Origin: Streptomyces catenulae
GTDB taxonomy: Bacteria > Actinomycetota > Actinomycetes > Streptomycetales > Streptomycetaceae
Direction: 5' to 3'
Assembly: GCF_000718015.1 (NCBI RefSeq)
Contig: NZ_JODY01000018.1
Coordinates: 1 to 64,000 of the forward strand
Length of the DNA stretch: 64,000 bases
The translations under genes and the position numbers were made by a program. Below, piece by piece: positions 9,675 through 18,059 of the stretch (position 1 is its first letter; each line of letters begins with the position of its first letter). The notes beneath the pieces are model-generated. The model worked only from the letters and a program-made list of their open reading frames with translations. It was not told the origin of the DNA and made no database searches.

Positions 9675-9971
9675 TTACGCATCGAACAAGTCAAATATCT
9701 GCTTTCTGGTGATTGGGGTGACCAGTGACCGCTCGGCGGTGTGCCCCAGTTGTGCGACTTGGTCGCCGTGGGTGGACGAGGCTTTGAAGGGAAGGGTTGC
9801 CTCGGGTTGGTAACAACAGGTCTACGGAGCGTGGCGCAATCTGCTGCTAAATCGGACACATCAGGACTTTCGATGTTGCCCTGGCAGGACCTAACTCCCT
9901 AGTATTGACACTCTTTGACGCTGCTCTGGCTGGACGCTCGCCGGGGCGCGGAGGGCAGGGCAACGGGGGTA
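9675..9971. other. AT-richer spacer before the ESX-like operon
   Basis: About 300 bases with no convincing gene. A TTGACA hexamer at 9905-9910 could be a -35 element for the operon that starts at 9975, but no good -10 lies at the expected distance. A small minus-strand frame at 9671-9859 looks random. Confidence 0.4.
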
Positions 9972-9974
9972 GTG

Positions 9975-10286
9975 ATGACTGAAAAGTTCAAGGTCGATCT
10001 CGATGAACTGGATGACGTGGTGCGCCAGCTCAAGCGTCTCCGGAAAGAGATGGACGAACCCAGTCAGAAGGTGAAGTTCAGCACGCACATCCCGGATTCG
10101 GCCTTCGGCGGGGACTTCATCGAGCGCGGAAAGCTCGCCGGTGCGCACGACCGCATGCAGGGCTACATGACGGATGTGATCGACGCGCTCCAGGACGTGA
10201 TCCACGAATTCGGCGAGAAGACCGAGGCCAGCCGTGGCGGCTACGAGGACCAGGAGCACAGGACCAAGACCTCGATGAACGGCTGA
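9975..10286 (+). CDS. ESX/WXG100-like small helical protein
   Basis: The 103-residue product has no signal peptide and is mainly helical, with an amphipathic N-terminal helix (LDELDDVVRQLKRLRKEM) and a second near IDALQDVIHEFGEKTEAS. Size, charge and hairpin layout fit a WXG100 protein, but no W-x-G turn is present; the turn region has SAFGGDF instead. Its place directly before a large W-x-G protein and a mycosin supports a type VII role. The start may be ATG 9975 or the adjacent GTG 9972. I cannot tell whether it is a secreted substrate or a partner of the next protein. Confidence 0.7.
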   Translation: MTEKFKVDLDELDDVVRQLKRLRKEMDEPSQKVKFSTHIPDSAFGGDFIERGKLAGAHDRMQGYMTDVIDALQDVIHEFGEKTEASRGGYEDQEHRTKTSMNG

Positions 10287-10340
10287 CCAGGAAGGTCGAG
10301 CAAGGACGTATTCACGCGACGTTGACGAGGGGGAGTCTGC

Positions 10341-11774
10341 ATGGTTGACGCGGCAGAGGAGCACAGGAACGCCCAGGCGATGGAGAGAAACCGGAAGGCT
10401 GAGGAGCGGTCGGACCGCCTCAAGTCCTTCCAGGGACATCGGCTCACGCCGACCTCTCCGTCGGACTTTCACCACCGAGGTATCAACGAGCTTCGTTCGC
10501 TGGTCGAGCATGCCAAGCCGGGTGCCATCGAGTCGTCCGGCGAGCACTGGCGGGCTTCCGCGGACCGGCTGGCGGGGCATGACGGCACGGGCGGCATCCG
10601 CAAGGCGTTCATGGCCGCTGTCGACCACGCTTCGGAGCATTGGGAGGGCACGGCGGCCAACGCGTTCCGCCGTGAAGCCGCCAAGGTCCTGAAGAAGATC
10701 GACAAGACGTACCAGCACGCGCGTGTGGTGGAGCGCACCCTCATCGGCACGCGCGGGACCGGGCCGGAAATAGGGGTGGCGCACAGCCTCCGTAAAGCCC
10801 AGCAGGCCATGGCCAAGATCAAGGATCCCGGAAAGGTCGAGAGCGCCTTCAACGCCTCCGGGGACGACGCCCAGTTCCACAAGGACATGGCGAATCCCAA
10901 GATGGATGCGCGCATGGCGCTGGAGCTCAACCGCGATGAGCTTTCCCTGAGCAAGGAGCGTCAGGTGGAGGCCGTCATCGTCATGGACGAGTTGGCCGCC
11001 AACTACGACGCTCACTCAAAGGTGTTGGAAGAGAGCGTCGACCCGGGGGGCGTGCACGGAGACTGGCCGAAGGAGCCTTCCACCAGGCATTCTCCGCCGC
11101 CGGTCAACATGCCGGACACCGGCGGCCACCGGCCCACCCCGTCCGTGGTGCAGCCGAACATGCCGAACGGCGGAGGCGGACACGCCGTCCCCCCTGGCTT
11201 CGACGGCCCCACGATCAAGCGTCCGGAAATCCCTGTGCAGACCGGTCTGGACGGTCTGCAGGGCGGAACTCTCACTCCTCCGCCGGTCGCTGGAGGCACC
11301 ATCGGAGGCGGCGGCGTCCCGGGCGGACATTCGACCGGGACGCCCGGGGGGACCTCGGGTGGCATGGTCCCGCCGGGCTTCATCGGCATGCCGGGCGGCC
11401 GTGGTGCCTCCGGCGGTGGCCGGGGCGCGAGTGTGCCCGGCGGCATGGGACGTCCGGGCGGAGCCGGAGGTCTTGGAGCCGGAGGCAAGGGCGCGGCCGC
11501 GGGGGCTCGCGGCGGAGCGCAGGCCCGTACGCGGGGCGGAGTGGTCGGCAAGCCGGGCGGTCCCGCAGGCGGAGCGAAGCAGGGCGGCTCCGGTCTGCAT
11601 CGCAGTCGAGGCGGCTCCCAGGCGGGCAAGGGTATGGCCGGTGCTGGAGCCGGTGGGAAAGACAAGGGCAAGCGGAAGAACGAGGGTCCCACCAACCAGC
11701 GTCCCGACTACCTTGTCGAGGACGAAGAGACGTGGAATTCGCAGCGTAAGGTGGCGCCTCGCGTCATCGAGTGA
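10341..11774 (+). CDS. large type VII-associated W-x-G protein with Gly/Pro-rich tail
   Basis: The 477-residue protein has a charged N-terminal segment, then a helical domain with Trp101-Glu-Gly103 in HWEGTAANAFR, a classical ESX turn. Residues from about 240 to 450 are low complexity, rich in Gly, Pro and Ala. It ends with PDYLVEDEETW, a tail I associate with streptomycete type VII large substrates or PPE-like proteins. There is no Sec signal. It starts 54 bases after the small ESX-like gene and is followed by the mycosin, so the three form one operon. The role is inferred from the domain and context. Confidence 0.75.
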   Translation: MVDAAEEHRNAQAMERNRKAEERSDRLKSFQGHRLTPTSPSDFHHRGINELRSLVEHAKPGAIESSGEHWRASADRLAGHDGTGGIRKAFMAAVDHASEHWEGTAANAFRREAAKVLKKIDKTYQHARVVERTLIGTRGTGPEIGVAHSLRKAQQAMAKIKDPGKVESAFNASGDDAQFHKDMANPKMDARMALELNRDELSLSKERQVEAVIVMDELAANYDAHSKVLEESVDPGGVHGDWPKEPSTRHSPPPVNMPDTGGHRPTPSVVQPNMPNGGGGHAVPPGFDGPTIKRPEIPVQTGLDGLQGGTLTPPPVAGGTIGGGGVPGGHSTGTPGGTSGGMVPPGFIGMPGGRGASGGGRGASVPGGMGRPGGAGGLGAGGKGAAAGARGGAQARTRGGVVGKPGGPAGGAKQGGSGLHRSRGGSQAGKGMAGAGAGGKDKGKRKNEGPTNQRPDYLVEDEETWNSQRKVAPRVIE

Positions 11775-11880
11775 GTCCAAGTCCCGGTTGTAAACGTGAC
11801 GGTCGGGCTCGAAGCTCCGCATGTGGGGATCGAGCCCGACCGGTGTTGCCGTCCAGACAGCAGAGCGAGAGGGAGCGAAG

Positions 11881-13071
11881 ATGAGGGTCACCCGGACATT
11901 GCGCGCCACGGTGGGCGCCGCGTTGACGGGAGCGCTGCTGCTGTCCGCCGGCGGAGCCGCGTACGCGGACTCCGTTCGGAGCAACCAGTGGCCGCTGACG
12001 GCCTTCGGCGCGGAGAAGCTGTGGGAGTCGGCCACCGGCAAGGGGGTCACCGTCGCCGTCCTCGACGGAGGGTTCCGGGAGAGCCACCAGGACCTGACCG
12101 GTCAGTTCGTCACCGGGAAGAACTTCGCGAACACCTCGCAGGGGGACGGCTCCGACTCCCTGGCCGACGGGGAGGACATCCGCGACCACGGCACGGCGAT
12201 GGCCGGGATCATCGCGGGCCACGGGCACGGGCCCGGTGGCTCCCAGGGCGTGAAGGGGTTGGCGCCGGGGTCCAAGATCATGCCGGTGCCGACGTACAAG
12301 AACGCCGCGGCGGCGGTCCGGTGGGCGGCCGAGCACGGCGCGGGCGTCATCAACATGTCCTTCATCGAGACGCAGTCGACGGACATCTGCCCGGCGATCC
12401 ATTACGCCCTGGAGAAGGGCGCGGTGGTGGTGGCCGGTGTCGGCAACGACGCCGTGGCGGACAAGGAGTATCCGGCCGCATGCCCGGGGGCGATCGGCGT
12501 CGGGGCGGTGGACGAATACGGTGAGGCGTCCGACTCGAACAACTACAACGCCACCCTCGACCTGCTCGCTCCCGGGGTGAAGATCCCCGTCGCCATGGGC
12601 AAGAGCGACACCGACTACCGCACCGCGGACGGCAGCTCGGCGGCCACCGCCTACGTCTCCGCCGCCGCCGCTCTGCTCAAGGAGAAGTTTCCGGACCTCA
12701 CGCCCGGGCAGATTGCGAACCGGCTGGTGAAGACCGCCGGGCTGGCGCAGGCGGAGAAGGACAGGAGTCTCAAGCTTCCCGACGACCACTACGGTTACGG
12801 GTACATCCAGCCGGGGCCGGCGCTGCGGCGGGACATTCCCGCCGGGCCTGTGGCCGGGCCGTTGCCGATGCCGGCGGGGAAGGCGTCGAAGACGCCGGTC
12901 GTGGCCGGTGCGGACAAGGGGCAGGACCCCGATCCGCCGATGGGTGGGAAGCAGGCGGTGCTGCTGTACGGCGGTATCGGGCTGGGCGTGGTCCTCGTGC
13001 TCGGCGTGATCATCGGCGGGGTGGCCCTTGTGCGCCGTAAGGGGAATGCGGGCAGCCAGTCCTGGGGCTGA
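11881..13071 (+). CDS. type VII secretion-associated subtilisin (mycosin, S8 peptidase)
   Basis: This is a membrane-anchored serine protease of 396 residues with an intact triad: Asp62 in VAVLDGGF, His103 in RDHGTAMAG and Ser253 in DGSSAATAYVS, with the oxyanion Asn189 in GVGND. A Sec signal ends near AAYA. The C-terminus has a Pro-rich linker, one helix (GGIGLGVVLVLGVIIGGVALV) and a short basic tail, the mycosin layout. Mycosins cut substrates and are needed for ESX secretion in mycobacteria. The core components EccB, EccC, EccD and EccE are absent here, so the machinery must be elsewhere or this islet stands alone. Confidence 0.9.
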   Translation: MRVTRTLRATVGAALTGALLLSAGGAAYADSVRSNQWPLTAFGAEKLWESATGKGVTVAVLDGGFRESHQDLTGQFVTGKNFANTSQGDGSDSLADGEDIRDHGTAMAGIIAGHGHGPGGSQGVKGLAPGSKIMPVPTYKNAAAAVRWAAEHGAGVINMSFIETQSTDICPAIHYALEKGAVVVAGVGNDAVADKEYPAACPGAIGVGAVDEYGEASDSNNYNATLDLLAPGVKIPVAMGKSDTDYRTADGSSAATAYVSAAAALLKEKFPDLTPGQIANRLVKTAGLAQAEKDRSLKLPDDHYGYGYIQPGPALRRDIPAGPVAGPLPMPAGKASKTPVVAGADKGQDPDPPMGGKQAVLLYGGIGLGVVLVLGVIIGGVALVRRKGNAGSQSWG

Positions 13072-13104
13072 TCCCGGAGCGCCCCCCCCGCGAACACACG
13101 AATA

Positions 13105-13146
13105 CGGCTGAGGCCGCCGCCCGACACCGGGCGGCGGCCTCAGCCG
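13105..13146 (+). terminator. hairpin terminator after the mycosin gene
   Basis: A perfect 19-bp stem, beginning CGGCTGAGGCCGCCGCCCG with a four-base ACAC loop, lies 33 bases after the mycosin stop. Confidence 0.85.
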
Positions 13147-13240
13147 TTGTGCGGGGCACAGGCACGGGCACGCGCCCACGCACCCACGCACAGAAAAACC
13201 CGGACGACACGCCCAGGCTGTCGCTGTTACGTTCCTGGTC

Positions 13241-13744
13241 ATGGAGCCCGTAGGTGAAAAAGAGATCCGTGCGTCCTTCGTGAACTGTTCGAAGGGGGAG
13301 GCGAGCAGGATCGCTCTGCCCCGGGAGAGGGAGGAACTGCCCTGGGCGGACCTCGACTTTCTCGGATGGCGGGACCAGGGGGCGCCGGACCGGAGTTATC
13401 TGGTGGTGCCGCGGGCGGACGGGCTGGTCGGGGTGACGCTGCGGGTGCCGCAGGGGGTGCGGCGGAGTTTCACGAAGACGACGGTCTGCTCGGTGTGCCT
13501 CACGGGGCACCCCGGCTCCGGCGTCAGTCTGCTCGCCGCCCGCCGTGCGGGCGCCTCCGGTCGCGAGGGGAACACCGTGGGCGCGTATTTCTGCGCCGAT
13601 CTCGCCTGTTCGCTGTACGTCCGGGGGAAGAAGCGGTCGCAGCTCGCCGCCCGGTACGAGGAGACGCTGCCGGTCGAGGAGCGGATCGCCCGGATGAAGG
13701 GGAATCTGGACGAGTTCCTGGAGAAGGTGACGGCGAGGAAGTGA
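13241..13744 (+). CDS. FBP-domain protein (EF-G-binding, FusB-like treble-clef zinc finger)
   Basis: The 167-residue product carries the treble-clef zinc finger of the FusB/EF-G-binding family. Four Cys are in place: Cys83 and Cys86 in CSVC, and Cys118 and Cys123 in CADLAC, followed by LYVRGKK. FusB relatives bind elongation factor G on the ribosome and can protect against fusidic acid; in streptomycetes the role is untested. The start ATG has no close strong ribosome site. It is convergent with sdhB and separated from it by a long hairpin. Confidence 0.85.
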   Translation: MEPVGEKEIRASFVNCSKGEASRIALPREREELPWADLDFLGWRDQGAPDRSYLVVPRADGLVGVTLRVPQGVRRSFTKTTVCSVCLTGHPGSGVSLLAARRAGASGREGNTVGAYFCADLACSLYVRGKKRSQLAARYEETLPVEERIARMKGNLDEFLEKVTARK

Positions 13745-13766
13745 GGGGAGCGTCCCCGCCCCGCAC

Positions 13767-13858
13767 GCAAGAGGCCCCATATGCGAGAAGCCCGCATGCA
13801 AGAGGCCCCGCACGCAAGAGGCCCCGCACCCATCGAGTGGGTGCGGGGCCTCTTGCGT
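13767..13858. terminator. triplicated GCAAGAGGCCCC element with 20-bp hairpin between FBP gene and sdhB
   Basis: Copies of GCAAGAGGCCCC start at 13767, 13798 and 13814. The third copy lies in the left arm of a perfect 20-bp stem (13813-13832 with 13838-13857, five-base loop). The hairpin can serve both convergent genes. The extra copies allow alternative, weaker pairings with the same right arm. Confidence 0.8.
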
Positions 13859-13911
13859 AAGCCGTGAGCCCGAGACCTGCCGTCACCGGGTGACGGCAGG
13901 CCCGTAGGGGG

Positions 13912-14685
13912 TCAGAAGCGCCGGGTGATCAGCGCGCGCTTGACCTCCTGGATGGCCTTGGTGACCTCGATACCGCGCGGGCAGGCGTCCGTGCAGTTGA
14001 AGGTCGTACGGCAGCGCCAGACGCCGTCCTTGTCGTTGAGGATTTCGAGACGCTGCTCGCCACCCTCGTCGCGGCTGTCGAAGATGAAGCGGTGCGCGTT
14101 GACGATCGCGGCGGGGCCGAAGTACTGACCGTCGTTCCAGAACACCGGGCAGGACGACGTGCACGCGGCGCACAGGATGCACTTGGTGGTGTCGTCGAAC
14201 CGCTCGCGGTCCTCGGGGGACTGCAGGCGCTCGCGGGTCGGCTCGTTGCCCTTGGTGATCAGGAAGGGCATCACATCGCGGTACGCCTGGAAGAACGGCT
14301 CCATGTCCACGACCAGGTCCTTGAGGACCGTCAGGCCCTTGATGGCCTCGATCGTGATCGGCTTCTGCGGGTTGATGTCCTTGATCAGCGTCTTGCACGC
14401 CAGACGGTTCTTACCGTTGATGCGCATGGCGTCGCTGCCGCAGATGCCGTGGGCGCAGGAGCGGCGGAACGTCAGGGTGCCGTCCTGGTCCCACTTGATC
14501 TTGTGGAGGGCGTCGAGGACACGCTCCTTCGGGTCGATGTCGAGCTCGAAGTCCTGCCAGCTCGCCTCCTCCGAGACCTCCGGGTTGAACCGGCGGATCC
14601 GGAAGGTGACCTTGATCGTGTGGGAAGCGGTGTTCTCGGCCGCGTCCAGTGCCGCGGAGTGCTTGTCGAGAGTCGGGGTGCTCAT
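13912..14685 (-). CDS. sdhB: succinate dehydrogenase iron-sulfur subunit
   Basis: The 257-residue subunit passes electrons from FAD to menaquinone in complex II. The [2Fe-2S] ligands are Cys77, Cys82, Asp85 and Cys97; Asp in the third position also occurs in E. coli SdhB, so the cluster is intact. The [4Fe-4S] and [3Fe-4S] ligands are in CILCAACTSSCP (Cys169, 172, 175, 179) and in CRTTFNCTDACP (Cys225, 231, 235). Its ATG overlaps the sdhA stop by one base (TGATG on the coding strand), indicating translational coupling at the end of the sdhCDAB operon. Confidence 0.97.
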   Translation of the reverse strand: MSTPTLDKHSAALDAAENTASHTIKVTFRIRRFNPEVSEEASWQDFELDIDPKERVLDALHKIKWDQDGTLTFRRSCAHGICGSDAMRINGKNRLACKTLIKDINPQKPITIEAIKGLTVLKDLVVDMEPFFQAYRDVMPFLITKGNEPTRERLQSPEDRERFDDTTKCILCAACTSSCPVFWNDGQYFGPAAIVNAHRFIFDSRDEGGEQRLEILNDKDGVWRCRTTFNCTDACPRGIEVTKAIQEVKRALITRRF

Positions 14686-16439
14686 CAGTACTTACGCTCC
14701 ATCGGCTGGTAGCGGGTCTGGACGACCGGCTTGTAGTCGAGACGGATCGACTCCTTGCCGTCCGCGCCGACCTCGCGGTACGCCATGGTGTGCCGCATGA
14801 AGTTGACGTCGTCGCGGTTCGGGAAGTCCTCGCGGTAGTGACCGCCGCGGGACTCCTTACGGGCCAGGGCGGAGACCGCCATGACCTCGGCCAGGTCGAG
14901 GAGGTTGCCCAGCTCGATGGCCTCCAGCAGGTCGGTGTTGAACCGCTTGCCCTTGTCCTGGATGGACACGTTCAGGTAGCGCTCGCGCAGCTCGCCGATC
15001 TTCTCGACCGCGGTCTTGATCGTCTGCTCGGTGCGGAACACCATCACATTGGCGTCCATGCACTCCTGCAGCTCCTTGCGGAGCTCGGTGACGCGCTCGG
15101 TGCCGGTGGAGTTGCGCAGCCGCTCGACCTGGTCGATGACCTGCTGCGCCGGGTCCTCGGGCAGCTCGACGAAGTCGTGGTCCGCGCAGTACTCGGCGGC
15201 GGCGATGCCCGCACGACGCCCGAAGACGTTGATGTCGAGCAGCGAGTTGGTGCCGAGGCGGTTGGCGCCGTGCACGGAGACGCAGGCGACCTCACCGGCG
15301 GCGTACAGACCCGGGACGACGGTGGTGTTGTCCGAGAGGACCTCACCCTCGACGTTGGTCGGGATGCCGCCCATGGCGTAGTGCGCGGTCGGCTGGATCG
15401 GGATCGGGTCCGTGTAGGGCTCGATACCGAGGTAGGTGCGCGCGAACTCCGTGATGTCCGGGAGCTTGGCGTCCAGCTGCTCCGGCGGCAGGTGCGTGAG
15501 GTCGAGGTAGACGTGGTCGCCCTCGGGACCGCAGCCGCGGCCCTCACGGATCTCCGTGTAGATGGAGCGGGACACGACGTCACGGGACGCGAGGTCCTTC
15601 ATGACCGGCGCGTACTTCTCCATGAAGCGCTCGCCGTCCTTGTTGCGGAGGATGCCGCCCTCACCACGGGCGCCCTCCGTCAGCAGGATGCCCATCCGCC
15701 AGATGCCGGTCGGGTGGAACTGGAAGAACTCCATGTCCTCCAGCGGCAGACCCCGGCGGTAGCAGGCGGCCTGGCCGTCACCGGTCAGGGTGTGGGCGTT
15801 CGACGTCACCTTGAAGAACTTGCCGGTGCCGCCCGAGGCGTAGATCACCGACTTCGCCTGGAAGACGTGGATCTCGCCGGTGGCCAGCTCGTAGGCGACG
15901 ACGCCGGCGGACTTCTTGACGCCGTCCTCCTCGACGACCAGCTGGTCCAGGACGTAGAACTCGTTGAAGAACTCCACGCCCTCCTTGACGCAGTTCTGGT
16001 AGAGCGTCTGGAGGATCATGTGGCCGGTGCGGTCGCCCGAGTAGCAGGCACGGCGGACCGGGGCCTCACCGTGGTTGCGGGAGTGACCGCCGAACCGGCG
16101 CTGGTCGATCTCGCCCTTGGGCGTACGGCCGAACGGCAGGCCCATCTTCTCCAGGTCGAGAACGGCGTCGATGGCCTCCTTCGCCAGGATCTCGGCGGCG
16201 TCCTGGTCGACCAGGTAGTCGCCGCCCTTGATCGTGTCGAAGGTGTGCCACTCCCAGTTGTCCTCCTCGACGTTGGCCAGGGCGGCGGCCATGCCGCCCT
16301 GCGCCGCGCCGGTGTGGGAGCGGGTCGGGTAGAGCTTCGTCAGGACCGCGGTGCGGCTGCGCTTCGTCGACTCGATCGCCGCGCGCATGCCCGCGCCACC
16401 GGCGCCGACGATGACGGTGTCGTACTTGTGGATCTTCAT
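14685..16439 (-). CDS. sdhA: succinate dehydrogenase flavoprotein subunit
   Basis: The 584-residue catalytic subunit of complex II oxidises succinate to fumarate. The dinucleotide-binding motif is VIVGAGGAGMRAA, and the His that binds FAD covalently is in TRSHTGAAQGGM. The substrate region includes QFHPTGIW, HGANRLGTNSLLD and RRACYSGDRTGH. The start ATG 16439 lies 20 bases after the sdhD stop; a longer frame upstream is unsupported. A 604-residue frame on the opposite strand is a codon-bias shadow. Confidence 0.97.
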   Translation of the reverse strand: MKIHKYDTVIVGAGGAGMRAAIESTKRSRTAVLTKLYPTRSHTGAAQGGMAAALANVEEDNWEWHTFDTIKGGDYLVDQDAAEILAKEAIDAVLDLEKMGLPFGRTPKGEIDQRRFGGHSRNHGEAPVRRACYSGDRTGHMILQTLYQNCVKEGVEFFNEFYVLDQLVVEEDGVKKSAGVVAYELATGEIHVFQAKSVIYASGGTGKFFKVTSNAHTLTGDGQAACYRRGLPLEDMEFFQFHPTGIWRMGILLTEGARGEGGILRNKDGERFMEKYAPVMKDLASRDVVSRSIYTEIREGRGCGPEGDHVYLDLTHLPPEQLDAKLPDITEFARTYLGIEPYTDPIPIQPTAHYAMGGIPTNVEGEVLSDNTTVVPGLYAAGEVACVSVHGANRLGTNSLLDINVFGRRAGIAAAEYCADHDFVELPEDPAQQVIDQVERLRNSTGTERVTELRKELQECMDANVMVFRTEQTIKTAVEKIGELRERYLNVSIQDKGKRFNTDLLEAIELGNLLDLAEVMAVSALARKESRGGHYREDFPNRDDVNFMRHTMAYREVGADGKESIRLDYKPVVQTRYQPMERKY

Positions 16440-16459
16440 AGGTCTCGTCAGCCCCGGCG

Positions 16460-16933
16460 TTAGCGGATGTTCGGGTCGAAGGTGAAGATCACCAGCGTGC
16501 CCAGGAGGACGGTGAACACCGTGGCGGTGTACAGCAGCATCTTCAGCCAGAAGCGGGTGTTGTCCCGCTGGGCGTAGTCGTTGATGACCGTACGCAGGCC
16601 GTTGGCGCCGTGCAGCATCGCGAGCCACAGCATCAGCAGGTCCCAGACCTGCCAGAACGGCGAGGCCCAGCGGCCGGCCACGAAGGCGAAGCCGATCTTG
16701 GAGACGCCGCCGTCCAGCACCAGCTGGATCAGCAGGTGGCCGAGGACCAGGACGACCAGCACGATGCCGGACAGCCGCATGAAGAGCCAGCCGTACAGCT
16801 CGAAGTTGGTCCGCGTCGACTTCGGGGTCTTCTCGGTGCGCTTGCGGGGCGGCTCGATGACGGGCGCGGGGTTGTCGACGTCGTAGAGGGTGACGTCGGA
16901 CGCGCCGGCGGGGGAGGTCGTTTCAGCAGACAT
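16460..16933 (-). CDS. sdhD: succinate dehydrogenase membrane anchor subunit
   Basis: The 157-residue protein has a polar N-terminal stretch of about 45 residues and three membrane helices. The second helix ends LAMLHGANGLRTVINDY, where the His is a probable haem b ligand and the motif is typical of the actinobacterial anchor. The gene starts 9 bases after the sdhC stop and precedes sdhA, fixing the order C-D-A-B. Confidence 0.93.
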   Translation of the reverse strand: MSAETTSPAGASDVTLYDVDNPAPVIEPPRKRTEKTPKSTRTNFELYGWLFMRLSGIVLVVLVLGHLLIQLVLDGGVSKIGFAFVAGRWASPFWQVWDLLMLWLAMLHGANGLRTVINDYAQRDNTRFWLKMLLYTATVFTVLLGTLVIFTFDPNIR

Positions 16934-16942
16934 CTCGCGTCA

Positions 16943-17323
16943 TCAGCTCCCGAACAGCGTGCGCAGGGTGTGCTGCAGCACGGGGTAGAAGGCACCGGCC
17001 ATCAGTACGACCCAGACGCCCACAACGGTCCACAGCATCTGCTTCTGGTACTTCGGGCCCTTGGACCAGAAGTCCACGGCGATGACGCGGAGACCGTTGA
17101 GTGCGTGGAAGAGGATCGCGGCGACGAGGCCGTACTCCAGCACGTTGACGATGGGTGTCTTGTACGTCGCGACGACGTCGTCGTAGGCCTCGGGCGAGAC
17201 GCGGACGAGAGCGGTGTCGAGGACGTGCACGAACAGGAAGAAGAAGATGAGGACGCCAGTGACTCGGTGAGCCACCCAGGACCACATGCCTTCCCGGCCG
17301 CGGTACAGCGTTCCAGCCGGCAC
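16943..17323 (-). CDS. sdhC: succinate dehydrogenase cytochrome b subunit
   Basis: From GTG 17323 the product is 126 residues, starting VPAGTLYRGREGMWSWVAHR, the usual actinobacterial SdhC start. Three membrane helices follow. The haem ligand candidate is the His in ILFHALNGLRV. The GTG is preceded by a good GGAGGG ribosome site about 9 bases upstream. A longer frame from 17398 adds a charged segment with no ribosome site and was rejected. It is the first gene of sdhCDAB. Confidence 0.92.
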   Translation of the reverse strand: MPAGTLYRGREGMWSWVAHRVTGVLIFFFLFVHVLDTALVRVSPEAYDDVVATYKTPIVNVLEYGLVAAILFHALNGLRVIAVDFWSKGPKYQKQMLWTVVGVWVVLMAGAFYPVLQHTLRTLFGS

Positions 17324-17453
17324 GGAAAAACCCTCCGGGAGCGGGGATTGGGGCCTGCCGGCTTCTCTGTCGGTCTGGCCCGGCCGGATACGGTCCACCG
17401 GCCCTGGTCATCGTAGCGACGCCTTGTCGGTTCATTGCCCCGGGGCCCTACAG

Positions 17454-17487
17454 GTGTGATCAAACAGCCACCAACGGGCTATCACAC
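17454..17487. promoter_or_regulatory. inverted repeat upstream of sdhC
   Basis: GTGTGAT (17454-17460) and ATCACAC (17481-17487) are perfect 7-bp arms separated by 20 bases, 131 bases upstream of sdhC. The position suits a regulator site or the sdh promoter region. The arms are too far apart to be a standard Rex box, so no regulator is assigned. Confidence 0.4.
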
Positions 17488-17497
17488 AAGAGCAAAA

Positions 17498-17518
17498 CGG
17501 GATGTTATGCGCATCCCG
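17498..17518 (-). terminator. hairpin overlapping the stop of the UraD-like gene
   Basis: CGGGATG and CATCCCG form a 7-bp stem whose loop contains the TAA stop. Read on the minus strand it is followed by GTTTTG, so it resembles a short intrinsic terminator and separates this gene from sdhC. Confidence 0.55.
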
Positions 17519-18059
17519 TGATAAAGCGCGCCAAACGCCCGCGAACGGTGCGGCGCAGCTCATCTGCGGCGACCGCCCGCTCTTCGTCCGGGTCGTGGCC
17601 CAGCCGGGTGCGGATACCGGCCAGCATCTGGTCCAGGACCTCGTCCTCGCCGTAGCCGTCGAGGCAGATCACGAAGGCGTGGCGGAAGCGGCGCTCGTAC
17701 TCGGCGTGGGCGGCGCGCAGCGCGGTGTGCGCGGCGAGGGTGCCCGGGCCGCGGGCGCCGAGCGGCGGCATGGGGGAGGCCGACTCGGCGGCCAGCGCCT
17801 CGTCCAGATCGGCGGCGGCGAGGTCGTAGCAGCCCTCGTCGGAGGCGGCGAGCAGCGCGCCGAGGTCCGGATACGGGCGGTGCCGGGCCAGCCGCTGGGC
17901 CCAGCGGAGGCTTCCGCAGCAGGTCAGCAGCGCGGCCCGGGCTTCCTCGGGCGGCAGCGCGTTGAAGGCGGTGGGCACGACGGTGTCCGAAAGCGGGGGC
18001 CGGGCGCCGTGGCTCTGCGAGGGTATGCCGCGCCAGGGGGCGCACGACGGGCGCAGCAT
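17505..18059 (-). CDS. UraD-like (OHCU decarboxylase family) protein
   Basis: The 184-residue helical protein matches the 2-oxo-4-hydroxy-4-carboxy-5-ureidoimidazoline decarboxylase family: FNALPPEEARAALLTCCGSLRWAQ at the start, RPYPDLGALL, then HAEYERRFRHAFVICLDGYGEDEVL and RRTVRGRLARFI near the end. The enzyme acts in uric acid breakdown to allantoin. The HPRIG segment carrying the catalytic His of the family is not visible; the place reads DLDEALAAES. No other purine catabolism gene is nearby. So it may be a non-catalytic or divergent relative. Confidence 0.65.
   Translation of the reverse strand: MLRPSCAPWRGIPSQSHGARPPLSDTVVPTAFNALPPEEARAALLTCCGSLRWAQRLARHRPYPDLGALLAASDEGCYDLAAADLDEALAAESASPMPPLGARGPGTLAAHTALRAAHAEYERRFRHAFVICLDGYGEDEVLDQMLAGIRTRLGHDPDEERAVAADELRRTVRGRLARFITGCA

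Noticed and set aside
9671..9859. Minus-strand frame of 62 codons left of the ESX genes
   Set aside because: Low-complexity Pro/Ser content, no ribosome site and no link to its neighbours.
13912..14685. Damaged iron-sulfur site in SdhB (Asp85 instead of Cys)
   Set aside because: Asp at this ligand position also occurs in functional E. coli SdhB, so the change is natural.
14649..16463. 604-codon plus-strand frame opposite sdhA
   Set aside because: sdhA is unmistakable on the other strand; the frame has biased, featureless composition.
17454..17487. Rex operator upstream of sdhC
   Set aside because: The arms GTGTGAT/ATCACAC are 20 bases apart, too far for the compact Rex palindrome.
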